Shown: positions 18,519-27,900 of the stretch, piece after piece
Layout of the letters: every line of letters begins with the position of its first letter
Position numbering within the stretch: position 1 is the stretch's first letter
Assembly (NCBI GenBank): GCA_022649925.1
Contig: JALCOX010000015.1
Location: forward strand, 1 to 33,430
Reading direction: 5' to 3'
DNA length: 33,430 nucleotides
Source of the DNA: Bifidobacteriaceae bacterium
GTDB taxonomy: Bacteria > Actinomycetota > Actinomycetes > Actinomycetales > Bifidobacteriaceae
Notes under the pieces: model-generated
The model's input: only the letters and a program-made list of their open reading frames with translations
Databases searched by the model: none
What the model was told of the DNA's origin: nothing
Position numbers and translations under genes: made by a program

Positions 18519-18579
18519 TTCAACGCGCACAACAATCATTCATCACTGCAATATCGACAACAAATAATAAGGAACAAAA

Positions 18580-19566
18580 ATGACAACTACAGCAACCCTC
18601 CCCAAGACTCCCGAAGCCGCGAAGATCGACCCGATTCAGTATTCCTACGACGAGCTCAAGGCCCTGAGCCCTCAGGAATATGAGCGCTACTGGGAGGAGT
18701 GGCACGAGGGCCGCGAGGCACAGCTCAGCTCCGAGTACGGCTGGTTGAGCCTGCGCAGCATCGATTGGCTGGAGGACGGATCCTCGGTGCGCATCCCGAA
18801 TTTTCCTGGCGCATGGACTCAGAGCGGCGACACGGTGGTGTACACGCCTCAGCCTGGCAAGGACGTTTATAACCGCGGGCAGGTGATCCGCTCGCCGAAG
18901 GTCATCAAAGTCTCGATTCATGCAGACGTGAACGTGGAGGACTTCGACTTTGAGGGTGTGCGCGCCCAGCTCATCAAGCGCATCGGACCCAATCGTCAGT
19001 TTGCTGTTCGCCAGCGCGATCCTCAATCGGTGACTCGCACCGCATTCGCCGGCGTTCCCCACTTCGAGCCGAACCAAGACTGGATTTACCCGGCTCGCTA
19101 CGAGGCGCTGAGCCAGTGGTCCACCGTAGAAACCTCTGCCGTTCTGGGAGATCTTTCTCACGACGAGACTCAGATCGGCACGCTTTTTATCACCATTGGT
19201 GGTAAAGAGTACGGCCTGGTGGTGTTCCAGGGGCACAACGACGATTCAGGCTGGACGCGGGTCAACCCCAGCACGGGGGAAACCGAATACCTCGATAATC
19301 GGCAGAATACAGAGGGTTCAGGCTTCGTGCTCTTCCGTGACGAGACGTCGGGGAAGCAGACTTACGGCGGCGCTCGCGGATTGCACGTCGACCTTCGCGA
19401 GCCAGAAAAGGTGAGTTACGTCGACTTCAATCAGGCGACGAATCTGCCGTGCGCCTTCACGTATTACTGCACGTGCCCCTTCGCTCCGCGTGAGAACCTT
19501 TTCCCCTTCGAGGTGCTCGCAGGAGAACGCACGCCGAAGATCGTGGATACGGGCGATTTCGAGTAA
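18580..19566 (+). CDS. DUF1684 domain-containing protein
   Basis: EEWHEGREAQLSSEYGWLSLRSIDWL...GARGLHVDLREPEKVSYVDFNQATNLPCAFTYYCTCPFAPRENLFPFEVLAGER matches the DUF1684 pattern. Confidence 0.85.
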   Translation: MTTTATLPKTPEAAKIDPIQYSYDELKALSPQEYERYWEEWHEGREAQLSSEYGWLSLRSIDWLEDGSSVRIPNFPGAWTQSGDTVVYTPQPGKDVYNRGQVIRSPKVIKVSIHADVNVEDFDFEGVRAQLIKRIGPNRQFAVRQRDPQSVTRTAFAGVPHFEPNQDWIYPARYEALSQWSTVETSAVLGDLSHDETQIGTLFITIGGKEYGLVVFQGHNDDSGWTRVNPSTGETEYLDNRQNTEGSGFVLFRDETSGKQTYGGARGLHVDLREPEKVSYVDFNQATNLPCAFTYYCTCPFAPRENLFPFEVLAGERTPKIVDTGDFE

Positions 19567-19586
19567 GGGTATGAAGTGTGGTGGGC

Positions 19587-20801
19587 TCATCCCATGCGGT
19601 GGCGCACGCTCTTCTTGACGGTGGCGATGAACATGATGAGAGGGAAGACGGCCGCGAAGAGGAGCCCCACGTGGAGGCTGTCGCCGAAGGCTCCGGCGAC
19701 AGCCCCGACGGCTAGGGGCCCCAGCGTTCCTCCGACGTCTTGAGAGAAGGAGAAGAGCGAGAACATGGGAGTTCCCCCGTTGGGGATTTTCTGGGCGCCG
19801 AGCGACATCAGGCCCGGTGCCATGATTCCCACGGTGAGGCCCGTCAGCGCGCAGGCGAGGAGGCTGAGGGCGGGCATCGGGGCTATCGCGGTGACGATAT
19901 AGGTCACCACACACAGCGTCGCAGACCAGTGAATGAGCGCCCTCAGGTCGACGCGCTCGCCCCAGCGGGCGTAGAGAATACGCGAGATCCCCATCATGGC
20001 GGCGAAGGCCGCGGGCCCCGCAAGATCGCCGACGACCTTGCTCACTCCGAGTCCTGCCTCGGCGAAGGCCGAGGACCACTGGCTCATCGACAGCTCAGCC
20101 GCCGCCGCGCAGATGAGCATGAGGCAGAAGAACCACATTGCAGGGCGGCGAAGAAGCTCGACGAAGTCGATGCGATTGTCGTCGTCCACGATGCTGGGCA
20201 TGGGGGCCTTGGCGAACATGAGCAGGCTCACCGCCGGAATGAGGGCGAAGAGGAGCGAGAGGATGGGCCAGCTACCAGCTCCGAAGAGTGCCACGAATCC
20301 GACGAAGACCACTACGACCCCCACCTGTCCCCACGAGTAGAACGAGTGCAGCAGGCTCATCATCTGATCGTTGTTGTCGGAGGGGATGGCCTCGATGATG
20401 GGGGAGATGAGCACCTCGATGAGTCCTCCACCCACCGCGTATACCACCACCGAGATGATGATTCCAGCAAAGGCGCTGGGCATGATGAAGGGCATGAAGG
20501 ACAACATGATGAGGCCCGTGGCGCAGAGTGCGTTTGCGGCGACGATTGACGTCTTATAGCCGATGCGATCCACGTAGCGGCCAGCGAAGATGTCGACGAG
20601 GAGCTGCAGGAAGAAGTTTGCGCTGATGAGAATCGACAATTCCTCGATGCTGATGCCAAAAGTCTGAGTAAAGGTGATGAACAGCAGTGGGAGGAAGGTG
20701 TTAACCACCGCCTGGGCGATGTAGCCATTGAAACAGGCATAGGCGGTGAGTCGGTAAGAGGTTGGGTGTGGTGGCGGTGTCGTCGGTGTCATCGTAGTCA
20801 T
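19587..20801 (-). CDS. MFS transporter
   Basis: Multi-TM protein, MTTMTPTTPPPHPTSYRLTAYACFNGYIAQAVVNTFLPLLFITFTQTFGIS..., DIFAGRYVDRIGYKTS motif. Confidence 0.87.
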   Translation of the reverse strand: MTTMTPTTPPPHPTSYRLTAYACFNGYIAQAVVNTFLPLLFITFTQTFGISIEELSILISANFFLQLLVDIFAGRYVDRIGYKTSIVAANALCATGLIMLSFMPFIMPSAFAGIIISVVVYAVGGGLIEVLISPIIEAIPSDNNDQMMSLLHSFYSWGQVGVVVVFVGFVALFGAGSWPILSLLFALIPAVSLLMFAKAPMPSIVDDDNRIDFVELLRRPAMWFFCLMLICAAAAELSMSQWSSAFAEAGLGVSKVVGDLAGPAAFAAMMGISRILYARWGERVDLRALIHWSATLCVVTYIVTAIAPMPALSLLACALTGLTVGIMAPGLMSLGAQKIPNGGTPMFSLFSFSQDVGGTLGPLAVGAVAGAFGDSLHVGLLFAAVFPLIMFIATVKKSVRHRMG

Positions 20802-21132
20802 CGGCCCTCCGTCAAATAGTGGCGGCATGCGGTCAGGCGGTCATTTTCTTATCTCTGGGATGTTTTCAGTATTTCAGACTGTGTTTGGAAGGGCAAGGCG
20901 CGGCGCGAAAGCTCTCTATCAGCTCATCTATGGGGAGAAAGTGTGAACGCAGTGTTGAGAAAGTGTGCTCGAATTGTCCTCGCAAAGTGAAGGGGGCGAG
21001 GAGCTGGGCCAGATATTTTTTATATTCCTCTCAGATGAGAATGGACAACATGTTGCGAATAATTGGTATCGTGAGAGACGGGAGAGATAAGTTTCATTGA
21101 GTGGTTGTGTCCAGGGGAAGGGACATTGGCAC

Positions 21133-23510
21133 ATGGGGGGAATATCAGTAACTCTGCGAAGTCGGGCGCATGCGCGCCGTCGCCGCATTGTGGGTTATGT
21201 TGTCATCGCAGCGGCTAGTCTTGCCGTTGTCATCACAGGTCTGTTTTTGGGATTCGCGCACGCGGCGGATTCAACCGACGTCTTGCAGGAGCCGCACCAC
21301 TCGGTTTCGGTCGAGAAGTCCGCCACTGCGGGCAAGGACCGCTATACCGTGACGTTGGCGGCCGACGGCAACAGCGCTACTCAGACAACTCCGCTCGACG
21401 TGGCCGTCGTTCTCGATACGGGATACGCGATGCCGAGCCTATCTACGCGGGTTCGTCCACCACCAAGATCGCCGCCGCCAAAACGGCCTTGACGAATCTG
21501 AGCTCACAACTGCTCGCCACAAACCCCAACAATGCCATCAATATGTCGCTCGTCACCTTCTCGAACTCGGCGCAGGTCGCTTCCGGCAGCACCACATCCG
21601 CCTTCACCGGCAACAAGGCAACCTTTGACAGGTGGGTCAATTCACTCACCGCACCCACGAGCCGGAACTCAACGCACACTTTCTGGGATACGGGACTGAC
21701 CATGGCCAACAGCCTCACGACGCGCTCGGGGGCGAAGAAGGTCGTGCTGTTTCTCAGTCAGGGCTACCCAACAACCATGTATACGCCCGGCGATCCCAGC
21801 AAAAACATCGATTACTTCAACCCCATTGTGTACGCAGGGTCCCAGGCGGCAGCCAAGACACTGATCAATAACAACTGGTCAATATATAACGTTGCCTTCT
21901 ACAACACCGTGCACCCCTGCGTGGCGCAGAAGCCCGCTAGAGATGACAACAACGGGTACGCCACCAAGGATTGGACCGCCTCCAACCAGTGCTACATCAG
22001 CACCACCACGACGTACTCAACCACGACAACTAATCACGGGCGCAACTCTCAGTTCTACAACTCCTCCATCTCCGGGTCCTTTCCCGTGGGGTCCTCGAGC
22101 GTGCCCTCCACGTGGATGAAGCCCTTCGACGCCTTCGTCAGCACGCAGCAGCAGTATGCACAGTCGAAGGCCTCCGTGGACATCGCCTCGTACTATCTCT
22201 CGGGTGACAATCTCGGAGATATTTTCACCTCCATCAGCCAGCAGCTCACCACCACGTACATCTATAGCCCGGTGACGGTGAAGCAGAAGCTCTCGCGCTA
22301 CGTGGCACCGGTCGATGTGACGGCAGTCGGTGGCGGTGTCAGTGCGAAAGTCGTCAACGCAGACGGCAGTGCTGCAACTTTCGGTGGAGCCACCATCGCG
22401 ACCGTGTACGATTCCGTCTCGCAGACGCTGACGGTGACGATTCCGCAGCTGGGCGTCGGGCAGAAGTTCACAGCGACTTACGACGTCATGCCCACGCAGG
22501 CGGCCTACGCGAAATACGTTGCGGACGGAGATTATCCCGACGTGGGCGACGACACCACCGGTTCCCTCTCCGAGGACAAGGATGGATTCTTCATTGACGA
22601 TTCCGCCGATACGACAGGCGTGGGTGCGAATCTCACCTATGCAGTGACCCGCTTGGGGATGAATCCGGAGTCGGTCACGGAGCAGACCACCTACAAGCGA
22701 CCCGTCATCCAAGTCACCCCGACGGCCACTATCCCGGTGGAGAAGCAGTGGGGACCCGATCCAATTGACACCGACCCCAGCAAACCCCTGTACGCGCTCG
22801 ATAACCTGCCAAACGTCCCGAATTCTGTGACGCTGCACCTCCTCAAAGACGGGGTGGACACGGGCAAGACTCTGACACTTGGCGCCTCCAACAGCTGGAA
22901 GGGTCACTTCGACGAGGTGGATTTGGGCCACGTCTACACGTTGAAAGAAGATGGCGTGCAGGATTCCGCGGGCAGCGCCCTCTACGAGCCGTGCTTCATC
23001 TCGCGAGACCTCGCTACGCCGGCTGCCTCAGAGTGCAGCGTGACCCAACACCTCCAGCAGAGCATCGACCTCACCTCCGCGATGACGACCAAAGGTTGGC
23101 TGGTCCGCAACATGGCGGTTCAGTCTCAGGTTTCGGTCGTCTTCAAGGTCAAGAACGGAACGTTCACCGGTGGTGTGACGAGCTACACGCAGCAGGTCTT
23201 TGCACTCGCCGGGAGGGGGACGCTCCAACAGGCAGCCGTCGACAGGGCCCTCGACCAGATCACAGCCGACAAGGGCTATGCGCTCTCAACTGGCACGTGG
23301 GACGTCACGCCCGACACCACTCGCGGCGGTCTCATCCAAGGGAATTCATACGTCTACACTTTCACCCTCAATCCGACCCCGGTCTCGCAGCTCCCACTCA
23401 CCGGCGGCACCGGGTCTGGATGGACAAGGATCGTGGGACCGCTTGCCGTGGCTGCTGTTTTTATCTTTGCCATTGCCGCAAAACTGAGGGATCGCGCTCG
23501 CAGAGCGTAA
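21133..23510 (+). pseudogene. LPLTG-anchored vWA surface protein with Cna-B-like repeat, frameshifted near 21415-21450
   Basis: N-terminal TM/signal segment and vWA beta1 strand TPLDVAVVLDT in one frame (ORF 21097..21492). Remaining vWA, Cna-B-like segment and LPLTGGTGSGW-TM-RDRARRA anchor in another (ORF 21489..23510). In-frame upstream reading of the second ORF continues as DAEPIYAGSSTTKIAAAKTALTNL. Confidence 0.72.
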
Positions 23511-23553
23511 TTGCGTGCGCACGTCTGCGACATTTCCTAAGCTAGGGGTGCAA

Positions 23554-23655
23554 GACACGGGGTGCCCGTGCCTCTGTGGCCCGCAGGGTCGGGGAGGTAC
23601 AGGGCTGAGAAACACCCGCCGAACCTGCTCTAGTCAGCACTAGCGAAGGGATGTC
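23554..23655 (+). ncRNA. TPP riboswitch (THI element)
   Basis: GACACGGGGTGCCC...GGGCTGAGAAACACCCGCCGAACCTGCTCTAGTCAGCACTAGCGAAGGGATGTC has the conserved GGGGUGCCC, GGCUGAGA, ACCC..GAACCUG and GCGAAGGGA blocks. Lies directly upstream of thiM. Confidence 0.96.
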
Positions 23656-23658
23656 ATT

Positions 23659-24576
23659 ATGACACTTCATACACAGTCCGCCGATTCAACGTCTGCAGCC
23701 GCAACCGAGAAACCGAACGCCTCCGATATCGGAGAGGCGCTTGTCACCTTGCGTGCCACCGCCCCACTCACGCAATGCATCACGAACGAGGTCACGACAA
23801 ACTTCGTCGCCAACGCCATCTTAGCCGTCGGAGGGTCCCCGGCCATGGCGGCGGACCCTGGTGAGGCCGACGATTTCGTCCGGCTCGCCTCGGCGTTGCT
23901 CATCAACGTCGGCACGCTTTCCACCGACAAGCGCGTCACCATTCCCCCCACGGCACGGATCGCCCACGAAACAGGTACTCCTTGGGTGCTTGATCCCGTG
24001 GCAGTCGGCGCGCTTCAGCCGCGCACGCGCATCGTCGAATTCATTCTGGATTTCCGCCCGACCGTCATCCGGGGCAACGCTTCGGAGATCATCGCGTTGG
24101 CGGGAGGCACCTCCGCCGGCAAGGGCGTCGACTCGGGTGACGATCCTGTTGCCGCCTTGCCGGCAGCTCTCGCGTTGGCGGCGCGGTATGGATCGGTCGT
24201 CGCGATTTCAGGGGCGACGGATCTCATCACCGACGGACGTATTGTGGCGCGGACGCCAGGCGGTTCTGTTCTGAGCACTCGCATCACGGGAGCGGGTTGC
24301 TCGCTCGGTGGCGTCACCGCCTCCTTTGCGGCGGCCGCGTCGTCCCCGCTGGTGGGTGCGCTCGCCGCCTCAATTGCTTACAACGTTGCCGCCGAGCGCG
24401 CGGAGAAGATATCACAGGGCCCTGGAACGTATCAGCCGCATTTCTTGGATGAGCTGTACTCGCTCAGCCCTGCAGATATTGGTGATCCTCGACGATTTTC
24501 CCTTGAGCCCGTTGATCCAGCCTCGGCGCAGGCTGCGGGTGTCTCGTTGGTGTCACAGAAGGGAGCAGCGGAATGA
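23659..24576 (+). CDS. thiM: Hydroxyethylthiazole kinase
   Basis: PLTQCITNEVTTNFVANAILAVGGSPAMAADPGEADDFVRLASALLINVGTL, WVLDPVAVGA, RGNASEIIALAG, GAGCSLGGVTASFAA. Confidence 0.97.
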   Translation: MTLHTQSADSTSAAATEKPNASDIGEALVTLRATAPLTQCITNEVTTNFVANAILAVGGSPAMAADPGEADDFVRLASALLINVGTLSTDKRVTIPPTARIAHETGTPWVLDPVAVGALQPRTRIVEFILDFRPTVIRGNASEIIALAGGTSAGKGVDSGDDPVAALPAALALAARYGSVVAISGATDLITDGRIVARTPGGSVLSTRITGAGCSLGGVTASFAAAASSPLVGALAASIAYNVAAERAEKISQGPGTYQPHFLDELYSLSPADIGDPRRFSLEPVDPASAQAAGVSLVSQKGAAE

Positions 24577-25361
24577 CCGCGAAATTGCCGCTGTGGCTTC
24601 GCAATCCACACGAGCGCGCGGAGGGAATCCGAGCGCATCTAGCAACGTATTTTGTGGTGGGGCCCCAGGATGTTGCGCCGCTCGGCCGTGACCTTGTGGA
24701 AACCATCCGCGAGGCCATCGCCGGAGGCGTGACCTTCCTCCAGCTGCGTGCTAAACCGGCCGGCGCGCGCGAGATTCTCGAGCTTTCGCGTGCCATAAAC
24801 CCCCTTCTTGCGGCGTTGCCCGAACGCGAGCGTCCGCTGTTCGTGATCGACGACCGCGTCGATGTCGCCGCCGCCGCTCAGCGTGAGGGACTGCTCGTCG
24901 ACGGGGTCCATGTGGGGCAGAGCGATCTGCCGGTGGAGCATGCCGCTCAGTTGCTCGCGCCCGGCTCGGTGATCGGACTGTCTGCCGCAACCGATGAAAC
25001 AGTGCGCGCGCTCGATGCACAACAGGCCGATTACCTCGGCGTGGGAGCGTATCACGACACGATTTCCAAGGCGGATGCCGGCGGTGGCTTGGGTGCCGAC
25101 CGGTTCGCCGAGCTGACGAGGATAGCGGTGCGCCCAGTTGTAGCGATCGGAGGCATCACGCCTGCCGACGCGGAATCCGTGGCTCGGGCAGGCGGCGCGG
25201 GCCTGTGCGTGATCTCGGATATTGCGCGGGCCGCCGACGTGCGTGCCGCTGCCGCGACCCTGGCTACCGCGTGGAAGAGAGCGGTTGCTGCTACTGGTAC
25301 TGGCGCGAAATCTGGCGCGGAGTCAGACGCGAAATCTAGCAAGGAAGCGAGTGCGCGATGA
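24573..25361 (+). CDS. thiE: Thiamine-phosphate synthase
   Basis: ATYFVVGPQDV, ETIREAIAGGVTFLQLRAKPAG, LFVIDDRVDVAAA, DGVHVGQSDLP, YLGVGAYHDTISKADAGGGLG, PVVAIGGITPADA. Confidence 0.95.
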   Translation: MTAKLPLWLRNPHERAEGIRAHLATYFVVGPQDVAPLGRDLVETIREAIAGGVTFLQLRAKPAGAREILELSRAINPLLAALPERERPLFVIDDRVDVAAAAQREGLLVDGVHVGQSDLPVEHAAQLLAPGSVIGLSAATDETVRALDAQQADYLGVGAYHDTISKADAGGGLGADRFAELTRIAVRPVVAIGGITPADAESVARAGGAGLCVISDIARAADVRAAAATLATAWKRAVAATGTGAKSGAESDAKSSKEASAR

Positions 25362-26269
25362 ATGCGAACGCGCGAGGTAGCCGTACTTCCGGGAAACGCG
25401 CTTCCGGGAAACGTGAGCGTGGCAGCCGTGCGCGAGTCCTCAGCATTGCCGGTACGGATCCGAGCGGCGGGGCCGGACTGATGGCAGATCTGCGCACAAT
25501 GGCCGCGTTGGGCGCCTACGGAATGGGCGTGGTGACCAACGCGGTGGCGCAGAATACGCAGGGCGTGCGCGCTGTGCTGGCCGTGCCGTCGAGCTCGGTT
25601 CGCGCCCAGCTCGAGGCGGTGAGCGACGACGTTACGATTGACGGCGTCAAGATCGGCATGCTCGGCGGCGTCGAAACCATAGAAACCGTGCGCGCATGGC
25701 TGGAAGCGTTCGGTTCACGGAGGCCCCCGGTCGTTCTCGACCCGGTGATGATCTCGACGTCGGGCACGCGACTCCTCGACGAGGATGCGGTGTTCGCGCT
25801 GCACAAGTTACTCTGCAGCGGCCTCATAGACGTCGTGACACCCAATATCCCCGAGCTCGCCGCTCTGTGTGAGTGGGCGGTGCCGAAGGATTGGGAAGGT
25901 GTGCGCGAGCTCGCGATTGAGTTCGCAGGGGAGTCGGGTGCGAAAGTGTACGCGAAGTCGGGGCATCTAGAGAGCTCCGATGACCGTACGGACGCGCTGG
26001 TGTCATGGGATCAAGCGAAGAGCGAAGCCCGGATCGACGAATTTGCTGGCACTTTGGTGGAGACACAGAATACGCATGGGACCGGCTGCACGCTGTCGAG
26101 CGCATTGGCGACTTTTGCGGCACAGGGGAGCGGATGGGTCAAGGCTGCCCGCCGAGCGAAATCCTTCATGAACGGCGCCATCGCACACGCAGACGAACTC
26201 CACGTCGGTCACGGACACGGCCCGATCGACCAGCTGTGGAACACGACTTATGACGTAGGGAATGAATGA
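25358..26269 (+). CDS. thiD: Hydroxymethylpyrimidine/phosphomethylpyrimidine kinase
   Basis: VLSIAGTDPSGGAGLMADLRTMAALGAYGMGVVTNAVAQNTQGV, VLDPVMISTSGTRLLD, TPNIPELAAL, THGTGCTLSSALATFA. Confidence 0.96.
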   Translation: MNANARGSRTSGKRASGKRERGSRARVLSIAGTDPSGGAGLMADLRTMAALGAYGMGVVTNAVAQNTQGVRAVLAVPSSSVRAQLEAVSDDVTIDGVKIGMLGGVETIETVRAWLEAFGSRRPPVVLDPVMISTSGTRLLDEDAVFALHKLLCSGLIDVVTPNIPELAALCEWAVPKDWEGVRELAIEFAGESGAKVYAKSGHLESSDDRTDALVSWDQAKSEARIDEFAGTLVETQNTHGTGCTLSSALATFAAQGSGWVKAARRAKSFMNGAIAHADELHVGHGHGPIDQLWNTTYDVGNE

Positions 26270-26272
26270 TAA

Positions 26273-27877
26273 ATGACGATGGAAATGAGTGATACGAGCG
26301 AAAGAGGGCACATGAACGCTTCTCTCCATGCCCTAGAGGTTGTCGCCGAGAAATCCTCGGGTGCACCGAGTCGTGCGCGAGTACTGTCGATTGAAGGCTC
26401 CGACCCGATCGGTGGGGCGGGCACCATGGCGGATATGAAGGTTTTCACCGCGCACGGAGTCTATGGCTACGCGGTGATGACCAGTGTGCTGGCGCAGAAC
26501 ACGCAGGGCGTCACCGACATTGTGAACATGGAACCGGGGTTCATTCGGGCTCAGCTCGATGCTGTGAGTGACGATTCTGACATCGATTCCATGAAGATTG
26601 GAATGCTCGGAACCGTTGAAATCATTGATGTCGTGCGCGAGTGGCTCTCGGGAGTCCTGGAGCGTGCGGCCGCGGGTGAGATTGCGAAGCCGTTCGTCGT
26701 CATCGATCCCGTGATGTACGCGAAGTCCTCGGATGCGCTGCTGACCCCCGAGGCCGAGCAGGCGCTGAGGAGCGTGTTGCCGCTCGCGGACGTGATCACG
26801 CCGAACATCCCTGAGCTTGCAGCCCTGACAGATTCGCAGCCCGCGAGTTCGTGGGACGGCATGGTGGACCAGGCCCGCGACTTGGCCGCCGCGATGAATA
26901 TCGGCGTCTATGCGAAGTCGGGAATGTTGACGATGAAAGGTGCGTCCGACGCTTCGGACGTGTTGGTCATGCCGGGGGATACCGGCGACGAACCGCTCGC
27001 TCTCCGCATCCCTGGCCACGCCATTTCGACGAGCAACGTCCACGGAACTGGCGACTCCCTCTCGAGCTCCCTCGCGGCGCTGCGACCTCAAAAATCTTCG
27101 TGGAGTGCGACTGCGCTCGCGGCCAAGGAGTGGATGACGGGTGCGATCGCCGCCGCCGATCAATTGCACGTCGGCAAGGGCCACGGGCCCATTGATTTCA
27201 CCTGGAAGCATGCTCCTACGGGACTGAGTTTTTCCAGCGACTACTGGAATCGGGTGGAGCCTGTGCGTGAGCGCATTGCTTCCATGCCCTTCATCGAGGC
27301 CCTCCTCGATGGCAGTCTGCCGCGCGATGCGTTCAACGATTATCTGCATCAGGATGACCTCTACCTCAGCGACTACACCTCCCTACTGGCACTGGCATCC
27401 TCGCGTGCCGACACCATTCACGAGCGTGTATTTTTCGCCGGCGCCGCCAGAGGCTCCGTGGAGTCGGAGCTGGGGCTGCATCGTTCGTGGTTCCTCGACA
27501 ACGGGTACTCGCCGGAGCGTGCGCGCATGTCCGAGGTGACGGCCGCCTACATCGGCCACGAGCACCGCGTCGCAGACCAGGGGCGCTATTCCACCTTGGC
27601 TGCCGTGGTGATGCCCTGCTTCTGGCTGTATGCCGAAGTTGGGAGAACAATTGCCTCGCGCGCTGTTTCACTTGGGCTTGACCTCGATACGCATCCGTAT
27701 GGCTCGTGGATTCACGCCTATGCGGACGACTCGTTCAACTCGGCCGTGGCGCAGGAAGTGGCGATCTGCAATCGGGTTGCTGCGGCCGCTTCCATTGATG
27801 AATACAACGAAATGATGGACGCTGCGTTGATTTCTTCGGAGCACGAGTACCGGTTCTTTGCGCAGGCGGGGGAGTAG
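26273..27877 (+). CDS. ThiD-like kinase fused to C-terminal TenA/thiaminase-II domain
   Basis: N-terminal half VLSIEGSDPIGGAGTMADMKVF...VHGTGDSLSSSLAAL. C-terminal half LHQDDLYLSDYTSLLALASSRAD, VVMPCFWLYAEVGR, EHEYRFFAQAG matches TenA with Cys and Glu retained. Start may be 26273 or 26312. Confidence 0.92.
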   Translation: MTMEMSDTSERGHMNASLHALEVVAEKSSGAPSRARVLSIEGSDPIGGAGTMADMKVFTAHGVYGYAVMTSVLAQNTQGVTDIVNMEPGFIRAQLDAVSDDSDIDSMKIGMLGTVEIIDVVREWLSGVLERAAAGEIAKPFVVIDPVMYAKSSDALLTPEAEQALRSVLPLADVITPNIPELAALTDSQPASSWDGMVDQARDLAAAMNIGVYAKSGMLTMKGASDASDVLVMPGDTGDEPLALRIPGHAISTSNVHGTGDSLSSSLAALRPQKSSWSATALAAKEWMTGAIAAADQLHVGKGHGPIDFTWKHAPTGLSFSSDYWNRVEPVRERIASMPFIEALLDGSLPRDAFNDYLHQDDLYLSDYTSLLALASSRADTIHERVFFAGAARGSVESELGLHRSWFLDNGYSPERARMSEVTAAYIGHEHRVADQGRYSTLAAVVMPCFWLYAEVGRTIASRAVSLGLDLDTHPYGSWIHAYADDSFNSAVAQEVAICNRVAAAASIDEYNEMMDAALISSEHEYRFFAQAGE

Positions 27878-27900
27878 GCAGGCAGTGGTCGCGTGCTCTC

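Noticed and set aside
10612-18552. Shared 9-mer TGCAATATC upstream of the FAD oxidoreductase and DUF1684 genes
   Set aside because: A 9-bp match is expected many times by chance in 33 kb, and the flanks do not match convincingly.
22017-22931. 304-aa antisense ORF opposite the vWA protein
   Set aside because: His/Arg-rich shadow translation without recognisable fold. The sense strand has Cna-B-like and LPLTG features.
26333-27349. 338-aa antisense ORF opposite thiD-tenA
   Set aside because: Shadow ORF. The sense frame has unambiguous ThiD and TenA motifs.
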